27,402 nucleotides of DNA from the NCBI RefSeq assembly GCF_000720725.1, contig NZ_JOCQ01000108.1, forward strand, positions 1-27,402. The letters run 5' to 3'. Positions 12,540 to 19,520 of this stretch are shown in pieces. Each line of letters begins with the position of its first letter. Position 1 is the stretch's first letter. A program made the translations under genes and the position numbers. Under the pieces are notes generated by a model. It ran no database searches and was not told the DNA's origin. It worked only from the letters and a program-made list of their open reading frames with translations. The stretch is from Streptomyces rimosus subsp. rimosus (GTDB lineage: Bacteria; Actinomycetota; Actinomycetes; Streptomycetales; Streptomycetaceae).

Positions 12540-15413
12540 TCACGGCGACAGCGTCAGCGTGTCCTGGGCCGCTGCCTTGACCGCCTTCGGGGAGAAGGCC
12601 CACGGCAGCAGTTCGCCCTTGGCCCACTTGTCCGTCTGGTCGTAGTAGTGCGCGTTGTACGCGTGGCCGGAGGCGCCCGTCAGGTTGATCCAGCGCGACT
12701 TGTCCAAGTCGGCCAGGTTGACGACCATCCGCATCGACGGGACCCAGGTGACCCCGTAGCCGCCGGCCGCGTTCCAGCCGGTGGCGTCCACGGCCGCCTC
12801 GCCGCCGCCCATGTTCCAGGGGCCGCGGTTGAACAGGCCCTGGAGCAGGCCCGGGCCGCTGGTGCCCAGGGTCTGGTTCTTCAGGGTCATCTGGTGGAGG
12901 CGGCCCCAGCTCCAGTTGTCGATGTTCTTGCCGAGCTTGCTGGTCAGCTCGTAGCGCGCGTCCTTCATGGCGTGCCCGAGGAGCTGGTCGCGGTTGGCGT
13001 CGAGGACGCGGCCGGGGCGGGACTCGGTCTTCCACCAGTCGTTCTTCGGGTCCTCCAGGATGGACCGCACGACCTCGAACCAGCGGTCGCCGCCGTCCGG
13101 CTGCGCCTGGTCGGGGGCCCGCTCGCCGCACTCGCGCACCGCGTCGTCCTGGTCGTCGACCGGGCCGGTGTCGTTGGCGGCGCGGACGTTGAGGCACTGG
13201 CCCTCGACGCGCAGCTCCTTGGGCATCTTGTTGCCGAAGGCCAGCTTGAGGGTGTTGCGCCAGACCGCGTTGAAGTACGCGGCGGCGGCCGAATCGGGCT
13301 CCTGGGTGTAGTCCCAGCCCTCCAGCAGCTTCTGCGCCTCGCGGACGTACGGGTCCTTGACGTCGATCTTCAGCAGGTAGGGCGTCAGCAGCTTGGCGAT
13401 CTCGCTGCTGTTGTCCATCTGCATGGTCTGCATGTCGTCGGTGGAGACCTTGCCGCCGTCCTTGATCTTCGACTGGATGAGGTCGTTGATCCGCTGGCTG
13501 CGGGCGCCGTAGCCCCAGTCCTTGGTCAGCAGGTACGGGTACTTGTCCGGGTCGATGACGGCCTGGTTGGCGGTGACGATGTAGCCGCGCGCCGGGTTGT
13601 ACTCGTTGGGCAGCGCCGACTGGGGCACGTCACCGGTCCAGCGGGCCTTCGGGTCCCAGCCGGGGGCGGGCATCGAGCCGTCGAAGCCCTTGCCGCGCAC
13701 CGGGATCCGCCCCGGCGCCTGGTAGCCGATGTTGCCCTTGGTGTCGGCGTAGATCAGGTTCTGCGACGGCACCTCGAAGTGCGCGGCGGCCTTGCGGAAG
13801 TCCGTCCAGTTCTTGGCCCGGTTCAGCTCGAAGACCGCGTCCATGGAGCGGCCCGGATCCAGGGCGGTCCAGCGCAGCGAGATGCCGTAGCCGTCGCCGC
13901 GGTCCGGCGCCGCGTTGCCGACCGGGGCCTGCTTGCCGACCCGGGTCATCTCGTCGTCGCGGTCGGAGATCAGCGGGCCGTTGTCGGTGGAGCGGACCGT
14001 GATCTCCCGGCTCGCGCCGCCGGCGACCTTGATGGTCTCCTTGCGGGTCTTGAAGGGCTCCATCTTGTCCTTGACCAGGTACCCGTTGGCGTTGATCTTC
14101 TCCAGGTACAGGTCGGTGACGTCGGCGCCGAGGTTGGTCATGCCCCAGGAGATGTCCTGGTTGTGACCGATGACCACGCCGGGCATGCCGGAGAAGGTGT
14201 AGCCGGCCACGTCGTAGTTGCACTTGGCGCTGGTCGTGCGGCAGTGCAGGCCCATCTGGTACCAGAGCGACGGCATCTGGGGGGCCAGGTGCGGGTCGTT
14301 GGCCAGCAGCGGCTTGCCGGTGGTGGTGTGCGCTCCGGAGACGACCCAGGAGTTGGAGCCGATGCCGTTGCCGTTGGGGCCGAGCAGCGCCGGGATCTTG
14401 TCCAGGGACTTGGACACGGAGGAGAGCTGGGACTTCAGGCCCTGGGTGGCGTTGGAGGCGGAGTTGGTTCCGGTGCCGGTGTTCGCGCCCGTACCCGTAC
14501 CGGCGGTGCTTCCCGAGCCCGAGCCCGTGCCGGTACCGGCACCGGTGCCCGTGCCGTTCCCCGTACCGGCGCCCGTGTTCGCGCCGGAGCCGTTCTGCGA
14601 CTGCGTGTTGCCGCTCGGCGTGGCCTTGGCGTCGAACTCCTTGGTGGCCTGGTTGACCGCGCCGCCCTCGACGATCGGCTTGTTCCGCTTGGCCGGGTAC
14701 TTCGGGTAGAGCTGGTCGATCTGGGCCTGGCTGAAGCGGCTGGTGAGCAGGGCGCGGTCGATCTCCTCCTGCATGTTGCCGCGCAGGTCCCAGGCCATCG
14801 CCTTGAGCCAGGCCACCGAGTCGACCGGGGTCCACTTCCCGGGCTTGTAGTCGTTCTGGAAGCCGAGCGCCGCGTACTCCAGGGAGAGCGCCGAGCCCTC
14901 GTGGTCCTTGAGGTAGGCGTTGACGCCGTCGGCGTACGCCTGGAGGTACTTCTTCGTCTGCGGCGAGAGCTTGGTGTCGAACTCCCGCTGCGCGACGTCG
15001 TGCCAGCCGAGCGTCCGCAGGAAGGCGTCGGTGTCGACCTGGCTCTGGCCGAACATCTCGGAGAGGCGGCCGGCCGTCATGTGGCGGCGCACGTCCATCT
15101 CCCAGAAGCGGTCCTGGGCCTGTACGAAGCCCTGGGCGCGGAAGAGGTCCTCGTCGCTGTCGGCGTAGATCTGCGGGATCCCGTTGGCGTCGCGCGAGAC
15201 ATCGACGGGGGCGCTCAGACCGGCCAGCTTCAGTGAACCGGTGGTCTGCGGGTACGAGGCGCGGACGGTACTGACGCCCCAGTACGCGCCGTAGCCGATG
15301 CCCGCCACGAGCAGAAGCACGACCGTGATCGCGACGAGGCGGCCGCGCCGCCCCTTCTTCTTCGGCTTCTTCGCAGCCTTGTCAGGGGCGGGGGCGGACT
15401 TGTTGGCGGGCAT
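12540..15413 (-). CDS. Membrane-anchored penicillin-acylase-family (S45) Ntn hydrolase
   Basis: A 957-residue protein from ATG 15413 with SD AAGGACAG. A Lys/Arg-rich N-terminus (KKPKKKGRRGR) and one helix (about 26-46, LVAITVVLLLVAGIGYGAYWG) make a signal anchor, so the enzyme acts outside. The alpha-chain region has SRDANGIPQIYADSDEDLFRAQGF and DRFWEMDVRRHMTAGRLSE. The autocatalytic site is G352/S353 in GIGSNSWVVSG, where Ser353 becomes the N-terminal nucleophile of the beta chain; the oxyanion/Asn motifs (ANDPHL, GRIPVRG, TANQAV) follow. Family members hydrolyse amides such as penicillins, acyl-homoserine lactones or acylated peptides; the substrate here cannot be told. Oddity: residues about 276-318, just before the maturation site, are a Gly/Thr/Ser/Asn-only tract. 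It is divergent from the antiporter gene. Confidence 0.93.
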   Translation of the reverse strand: MPANKSAPAPDKAAKKPKKKGRRGRLVAITVVLLLVAGIGYGAYWGVSTVRASYPQTTGSLKLAGLSAPVDVSRDANGIPQIYADSDEDLFRAQGFVQAQDRFWEMDVRRHMTAGRLSEMFGQSQVDTDAFLRTLGWHDVAQREFDTKLSPQTKKYLQAYADGVNAYLKDHEGSALSLEYAALGFQNDYKPGKWTPVDSVAWLKAMAWDLRGNMQEEIDRALLTSRFSQAQIDQLYPKYPAKRNKPIVEGGAVNQATKEFDAKATPSGNTQSQNGSGANTGAGTGNGTGTGAGTGTGSGSGSTAGTGTGANTGTGTNSASNATQGLKSQLSSVSKSLDKIPALLGPNGNGIGSNSWVVSGAHTTTGKPLLANDPHLAPQMPSLWYQMGLHCRTTSAKCNYDVAGYTFSGMPGVVIGHNQDISWGMTNLGADVTDLYLEKINANGYLVKDKMEPFKTRKETIKVAGGASREITVRSTDNGPLISDRDDEMTRVGKQAPVGNAAPDRGDGYGISLRWTALDPGRSMDAVFELNRAKNWTDFRKAAAHFEVPSQNLIYADTKGNIGYQAPGRIPVRGKGFDGSMPAPGWDPKARWTGDVPQSALPNEYNPARGYIVTANQAVIDPDKYPYLLTKDWGYGARSQRINDLIQSKIKDGGKVSTDDMQTMQMDNSSEIAKLLTPYLLKIDVKDPYVREAQKLLEGWDYTQEPDSAAAAYFNAVWRNTLKLAFGNKMPKELRVEGQCLNVRAANDTGPVDDQDDAVRECGERAPDQAQPDGGDRWFEVVRSILEDPKNDWWKTESRPGRVLDANRDQLLGHAMKDARYELTSKLGKNIDNWSWGRLHQMTLKNQTLGTSGPGLLQGLFNRGPWNMGGGEAAVDATGWNAAGGYGVTWVPSMRMVVNLADLDKSRWINLTGASGHAYNAHYYDQTDKWAKGELLPWAFSPKAVKAAAQDTLTLSP

Positions 15414-15518
15414 CTCTGTCCTTCGAGGGGCAGGGTGGGAGTGCTGGAGCAACCATAGGCGCACGGGTCCGCCGAGCCCTACGCGGTGTAGCCGCCGACA
15501 CCTCCAAGGTTCAAGCAA

Positions 15519-15556
15519 TGGTAAATTGTTAGTCTCAGTAACTAGATACAGTAAGG
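15519..15556. promoter_or_regulatory. A/T-rich divergent promoter region
   Basis: A sharply A/T-rich patch in the 238-bp gap between the divergent acylase and antiporter genes. On the plus strand TTGTTA (15526-15531) is followed 15 bp on by TACAGT. On the minus strand TTACTG and TAACAA lie 17 bp apart. Both are imperfect, so the exact promoters are uncertain, but the composition strongly marks a regulatory region. Confidence 0.5.
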
Positions 15557-15651
15557 AAAGCCCGACCACTCCACCCTGTGCCCGCCCCGTGCCCGATCCC
15601 CGCGCCCGATCCCCGTGCCCGATCCGGCCCGCCACGAGGAAGGACCAGCTC

Positions 15652-17283
15652 CTGACTGTCGACCACCTCAACGAACTCCTGCTGATCTGCGCCCTCGTCC
15701 TGCTCGTCGCGGTGGCCGCGGTCCGGGTCTCGTCCCGGAGCGGGCTGCCCAGCCTGCTCATCTATCTGGGGATAGGCATCGCCATAGGGCAGGACGGTTT
15801 CGGCGGCGTCGTCTTCGACAACGCCGAACTGACCCAGATACTGGGCTACACCGCGCTGGTGGTGATCCTGGCCGAGGGCGGCCTCGGCACGAAGTGGAAA
15901 GAGATCAAACCGGCGCTGCCCAGGGCCGCGGTGCTGTCGACGCTCGGCGTCGCGGTGAGCGTGGGGGTCACCGCGGCCGGGGCGCACTACCTCGTCGGCC
16001 TGGAATGGCGTCAGGCGCTGCTCATCGGCGCCGTGGTGTCCTCCACGGACGCGGCGGCGGTCTTCTCCGTACTGCGCAATGTGCCGCTGCCCGCCCGGCT
16101 GACCGGTGTCCTGGAGGCCGAGTCCGGCTTCAACGACGCCCCCGTCGTGATCCTCGTCGTGGCCTTCTCCACCGCCGGACCGGTGGAGCACTGGTACGTA
16201 CTCATCGGCGAGATCGCGCTGGAGCTGGCGATCGGCGCCGCCATCGGCCTGGCCATCGGCTGGCTGGGCGCGTACGGCATGCGGCACGTGGCGCTGCCCG
16301 CCTCCGGCCTGTACCCGATCGCGGTGATGGCCATCGCGGTCTCCGCCTACGCGGCCGGCGCGCTGGCGCACGGCTCCGGGTTCCTCGCGGTCTATCTGGC
16401 CGCGCTGGTCCTCGGCAACGCGAAACTGCCGCACTCGGCCGCCACCCGCGGCTTCGCCGAGGGCCTCGGCTGGATCGGCCAGATCGGCATGTTCGTGCTG
16501 CTCGGCCTGCTGGTCACGCCGCACGCGCTGTACGACGACGCCGTACCGGCCCTGGTCATCGGCCTGATCCTGACGATCGTGGCCCGGCCCACCTCCGTCT
16601 TCCTGGGGCTGCTGCCCTTCAAGGTGCCCTGGCGCGAGAAGGCCCTGCTCTCGTGGGCCGGGCTGCGCGGTGCCGTACCGATCGTGCTGGCCACCATCCC
16701 CATGGTGGGCGGCGTGCCCGGCAGCGGCCGGGTCTTCAACATCGTCTTCATCCTGGTCGTCGTCTACACGCTCATCCAGGGGCCGACGCTGCCCTGGCTG
16801 GCCAGGAAGCTGCGCCTGGGGGACGACGAGGAGGCCGCCGACCTGGGCATCGAGTCGGCGCCGCTGGAGCGGCTGCGCGGCCATCTGCTGTCCACCACGA
16901 TCGGCCCGAAGTCGCGGATGCACGGCGTGGAGATCAGCGAGCTGCGGCTGCCGCCGGGCGCCGCGGTCACCCTCGTCGTACGGGACGGGACCAGCTTCGT
17001 ACCGTCGCCGACGACCGTGCTGCGGCGCAGGGACGACCTGCTGGTCGTGGCCACGGATCCGGTACGGGACGCGGTCGAGAACCGGCTCCAGGCGGTCTCC
17101 CAGCACGGCAAGCTGGCCGGCTGGCTGGCGCCGGGCACACCAGGCGGGCGGCGGCCCGTCAAGAAGGCCGGGGTACGGCCGGGCGACCGGTCCGGCGAGC
17201 GGCCGGAAGGCAAGGCAGGGAAGCCCGGCAAGCATCCGGACGGCAGGACCGGAGGGCGGCCGCCGCATACACCGGCGCGGTGA
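15652..17283 (+). CDS. CPA1-type potassium/sodium-proton antiporter with TrkA-C domain, CTG start
   Basis: The best start is CTG 15652 (543 residues, (M)TVDHLNELLLICALVLLV): AGGAAGGA lies 7 nt before it, while upstream GTG candidates in frame have no SD and add a Pro/Arg-rich shadow. The membrane domain has about 12-13 helices with family motifs GYTALVVILAEGGLGTKW, the ion-site region STDAAAVFSVLR and ESGFNDAPVVILVV (Asp pair), and SWAGLRGAVPIVLA. Residues about 410-495 are an RCK_C/TrkA-C ligand-binding domain (HGVEISELRLPPGAAVTLVV), as in NhaP2/CvrA proteins, then a Lys/Gly/Arg-rich tail. Role: exchange of monovalent cations for protons at the plasma membrane, gated by a cytoplasmic ligand. 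The 3' end runs into a 26-bp tandem repeat and then a terminator. Confidence 0.9.
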   Translation: MTVDHLNELLLICALVLLVAVAAVRVSSRSGLPSLLIYLGIGIAIGQDGFGGVVFDNAELTQILGYTALVVILAEGGLGTKWKEIKPALPRAAVLSTLGVAVSVGVTAAGAHYLVGLEWRQALLIGAVVSSTDAAAVFSVLRNVPLPARLTGVLEAESGFNDAPVVILVVAFSTAGPVEHWYVLIGEIALELAIGAAIGLAIGWLGAYGMRHVALPASGLYPIAVMAIAVSAYAAGALAHGSGFLAVYLAALVLGNAKLPHSAATRGFAEGLGWIGQIGMFVLLGLLVTPHALYDDAVPALVIGLILTIVARPTSVFLGLLPFKVPWREKALLSWAGLRGAVPIVLATIPMVGGVPGSGRVFNIVFILVVVYTLIQGPTLPWLARKLRLGDDEEAADLGIESAPLERLRGHLLSTTIGPKSRMHGVEISELRLPPGAAVTLVVRDGTSFVPSPTTVLRRRDDLLVVATDPVRDAVENRLQAVSQHGKLAGWLAPGTPGGRRPVKKAGVRPGDRSGERPEGKAGKPGKHPDGRTGGRPPHTPAR

Positions 17284-17347
17284 GCGGGACGGCTGCACCG
17301 GCGCGATGAGCGGGACGGCCACACCGGCGCGGTGAGCGGGACGGCCG
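17270..17347. repeat. Three 26-bp tandem repeats across the antiporter stop codon
   Basis: Three near-identical units beginning CACCGGCGCG at 17270, 17296 and 17322, each continuing GTGAGCGGGACGGC or ATGAGCGGGACGGC. The first unit holds the last codons and TGA of the antiporter, so copy number changes would leave the coding end intact. Confidence 0.9.
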
Positions 17348-17360
17348 AAAAATCCACGGG

Positions 17361-17387
17361 AGGCCCTGGTCGACACCAGGGCCTTTC
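17361..17387 (+). terminator. Rho-independent-like terminator of the antiporter gene
   Basis: A perfect 10-bp stem AGGCCCTGGT (17361-17370) and ACCAGGGCCT (17375-17384) with loop CGAC and a short T run. It lies 77 bp after the antiporter stop. Confidence 0.85.
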
Positions 17388-17400
17388 GCGTACCGGCCTG

Positions 17401-17609
17401 TACTATGACATGGCAATCAAAGGAACCAACTCTGCCTGACGCAGAGCTGGCGCGACCGCTCGGCGGCCGCGGTCCCCTGCCACACGCAGCCACCTCCCAG
17501 GTGCGGACCACGCGGTATCACTCGGTCCAGCGCGAGAGGACAGCTCTCGGCGCGCACCCCGTGACAACCTGGCGGGCAGCGCGCTACCAGGCGGCAGAAA
17601 GGCTCGGCC
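17401..17609 (+). promoter_or_regulatory. Promoter and long structured leader of the MFS gene
   Basis: TACTAT (17401-17406) fits a -10 (TAnnnT), giving a leader of about 195 nt before the GTG at 17610. Within it are two hairpins: CTCTGC/GCAGAG (17430-17435 and 17441-17446, extended by CCA/TGG after one mismatch) and CGAGAG/CTCTCG (17533-17538 and 17544-17549). No short leader ORF ending before the gene was found in the ATG 17405 frame, so a translation attenuator is not supported; the structures themselves are real. Confidence 0.5.
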
Positions 17610-18950
17610 GTGGCATCCGCGGTCAAGGACAACGCGGGCAGGGGCGCCCGGGGCGAGGCCGCCCAGGACACGACCACCCCCGCCCAGCAGACTCCGGTCA
17701 AGGACGTCCGTCCCGGTTACGGACAGCTGCTGCGCACCCCCGGCGCATGGGCGTTCCTGCTGCCGGGCTTCCTGGCCCGCCAGCCCTTCGCGATGCTGAC
17801 GTTCAGCATCCTGCTCCTCGTCCAGCACACCACCGGCTCGTACGGCACCGCCGGTGTCGTCTCCGCGGTGACCGGCGTCTCGATGGCGCTGTTCGCGCCG
17901 CAGAGCGGCAAGCTGGCGGACCGGTTCGGGCAGCGCGCGGTGCTCGTGCCCGGCGTACTGGTGCACGCCGTGGCGGTCGCCGCGCTGATCACGCTGGCGC
18001 TCTCGCACGCCCCCCTGTGGGCGCTGCTGGTCGTCGCCGTACCGACCGGCGCCTCGACGCCGCAGGTCGGCCCGATGGTGCGCTCCCGGTGGGCGGCCAA
18101 GCTGACCGGCACTCCTCTGATGCCGACGTCCACCGCCTTCGAGTCGGTCACCGACGAGTTCACCTTCGTCATCGGCTCGGTGCTGGCCACCGCGCTGTGC
18201 ACCGGCATCCACCCGGCGGCCGGCCTGATCGCCGAGGGTGCCCTGACGCTGGGCGGCGGCCTGCTCTTCGCGGCGCAGCGGCGCAGCCAGCCGCCGGTGC
18301 ACCGGTCCGCGGACAGCTCCGCCAAGCGCGTCTCGGCCCTGTCGGTGCCGGGCCTGCGGGTCCTGATCGCGGCTCTCTTCGGCATCGGCACGGTCTTCGG
18401 CGGCATGCAGGTCTCCCTCACCGCCTTCACCGAGGACATCGGGCAGCCCGGCATCAACGGCCTGCTGTACGGCGTCTTCGCGGCGGGCAACATGCTCGCC
18501 GGCATCGTCTGCGGCGCGATCGCCTGGAAGGTCGGCCCCCGGCGCCGCCTGCTGGTCGCGTACGCGCTGCTGGCGCTGATGACGACTCCGCTGTGGGCGG
18601 TGGCCGTGGCGCCCCTGATGGGCGCCGTGGGCCTGCTGGTGGGCCTGTGCATCGCGCCCGCGCTGATTACCGGCTACACGCTGATCGACTCCCTGGTGCC
18701 GGCCGCGGCCCGTACGGAGGCCTTCACATGGCTCACCGGCGCGGTCGGCCTCGGCCAGGCGGCGGCGTCCACGGTCGCCGGCCTGATGGCGGACCACTTC
18801 GGTCCGCATGCCGGATTCCTGGTGCCGCTGTGCGGTACGGGGCTGGCGCTGGTGGTGCTGGCGGTGTTCCGGGGACACCTGGTGCCGCGCTCCGAAACCC
18901 GGGTGATCGGACGTGGGGTCGGTCACCGAACCCCGGCAACAGTGGACTGA
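17610..18950 (+). CDS. MFS transporter (12 membrane segments), probable exporter
   Basis: A 446-residue membrane protein from GTG 17610, with AGAAAGG 8-9 nt upstream. A hydrophilic 30-residue N-terminus is followed by GYGQLLRTPGAWAFLLPGFLARQPFAML and some 12 helices in two halves. MFS motif A is present in weakened form as SGKLADRFGQRAVLVPG in the first half, and a matching GAIAWKVGPRRRLLVAYALL in the second. A hydrophilic loop near the middle (RRSQPPVHRSADSSAKRV) is usual. It resembles the drug- or metabolite-efflux MFS group of streptomycetes; the substrate is not predictable. The long structured leader suggests post-transcriptional or inducible control. It ends 69 bp before the CIRCE-controlled gene on the same strand. 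Confidence 0.88.
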   Translation: MASAVKDNAGRGARGEAAQDTTTPAQQTPVKDVRPGYGQLLRTPGAWAFLLPGFLARQPFAMLTFSILLLVQHTTGSYGTAGVVSAVTGVSMALFAPQSGKLADRFGQRAVLVPGVLVHAVAVAALITLALSHAPLWALLVVAVPTGASTPQVGPMVRSRWAAKLTGTPLMPTSTAFESVTDEFTFVIGSVLATALCTGIHPAAGLIAEGALTLGGGLLFAAQRRSQPPVHRSADSSAKRVSALSVPGLRVLIAALFGIGTVFGGMQVSLTAFTEDIGQPGINGLLYGVFAAGNMLAGIVCGAIAWKVGPRRRLLVAYALLALMTTPLWAVAVAPLMGAVGLLVGLCIAPALITGYTLIDSLVPAAARTEAFTWLTGAVGLGQAAASTVAGLMADHFGPHAGFLVPLCGTGLALVVLAVFRGHLVPRSETRVIGRGVGHRTPATVD

Positions 18951-18980
18951 CGGGCCGGAATACTGCACTATGGAGCGTCG

Positions 18981-19007
18981 TTAGCACTCATTGAGTGAGA
19001 GTGCCAG
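18981..19007. promoter_or_regulatory. CIRCE element (HrcA operator)
   Basis: TTAGCACTC (18981-18989), a 9-nt spacer and GAGTGCCAG (18999-19007). The left arm and spacer length equal the CIRCE consensus TTAGCACTC-N9-GAGTGCTAA; the right arm matches at 7 of 9 positions. It ends 12 nt before the start of the FmdB/Ruc-like gene, overlapping its leader, where HrcA binding would repress it outside heat shock. Confidence 0.85.
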
Positions 19008-19019
19008 GAGGAAGTCACA

Positions 19020-19367
19020 GTGCCGACCTACCAGTATCAGTGCACCGCGTGCGGCGAGGGCCTTGAGGCGGTGCAGAAGTTCACCGACGACGCGCTCACC
19101 GAGTGCCCCGCTTGCCAGGGACGCCTGAAGAAGGTGTTCTCCGCGGTCGGCATCGTGTTCAAGGGCTCCGGGTTCTACCGGAACGACAGCCGCGGCTCGT
19201 CGTCCAGCAGCAGCCCCGCGTCGTCCCCCTCGTCCTCGACGAGCTCTTCGTCGTCGGGTTCGTCGTCGTCGGGTTCCTCGTCCTCCTCGGGCGGCGAGTC
19301 GAAGTCGTCCGGCAGCTCTTCGAGCTCGTCGGGCTCCAGCTCGACGCCCAGCACGTCGGCTGCCTGA
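19020..19367 (+). CDS. FmdB-family zinc-ribbon protein, Ruc-like heat-shock chaperone
   Basis: A 115-residue protein from GTG 19020 behind a strong AGGAGGAA SD. Residues 1-55 form the FmdB zinc ribbon, C8-x2-C11 and C29-x2-C32 (YQCTACGE, TECPACQG), then VFKGSGFYRNDSR. This closely resembles M. tuberculosis Rv0991c (Ruc), a redox-regulated chaperone that loses zinc and forms disulfides on oxidation and holds unfolding proteins through a disordered tail. Residues 58-115 are almost only Ser with Gly, Lys, Thr and Pro, an extreme disordered tail. The CIRCE element in the leader supports heat-shock control, as for the mycobacterial gene. The zinc-ribbon identity is seen directly; chaperone function is inferred from similarity and regulation. 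Confidence 0.9.
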   Translation: MPTYQYQCTACGEGLEAVQKFTDDALTECPACQGRLKKVFSAVGIVFKGSGFYRNDSRGSSSSSSPASSPSSSTSSSSSGSSSSGSSSSSGGESKSSGSSSSSSGSSSTPSTSAA

Positions 19368-19424
19368 GCAGCACCCCAGCGGCGCTCCCTCCCGGCAGGG
19401 CCGAGCGCCCGGCAACTCTTCGCG

Positions 19425-19455
19425 GAAGCCCCACCGTCGCGGACGGTGGGGCTTC
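19425..19455. terminator. Strong 14-bp hairpin terminator
   Basis: A perfect 14-bp stem GAAGCCCCACCGTC (19425-19438) and GACGGTGGGGCTTC (19442-19455) with loop GCG, 58 bp after the Ruc-like gene. It isolates that gene from the downstream phosphorylase. Confidence 0.9.
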
Positions 19456-19508
19456 GGCGTACGCGGAAACGCCATCCCGGCGCCCTCCTCGCCGCCCCTC
19501 CCCCCGAT

Positions 19509-19514
19509 TACTGT
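19509..19514 (+). promoter_or_regulatory. Candidate -10 element for leaderless mtnP mRNA
   Basis: TACTGT fits TAnnnT and ends 6 nt before the phosphorylase ATG at 19521. No SD is present in the preceding 20 nt. Confidence 0.5.
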
Positions 19515-19520
19515 GACCGC

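Noticed and set aside
12648..15236. 862-codon plus-strand open frame antisense to the penicillin acylase
   Set aside because: The opposite strand codes for a complete Ntn hydrolase with all motifs; the antisense frame is Val/Ala/Gly/Arg-rich shadow without a start signal.
17405..17450. Leader peptide for attenuation of the MFS gene
   Set aside because: The ATG 17405 frame does not stop before the MFS gene and has no SD, so a short regulatory peptide is not supported.
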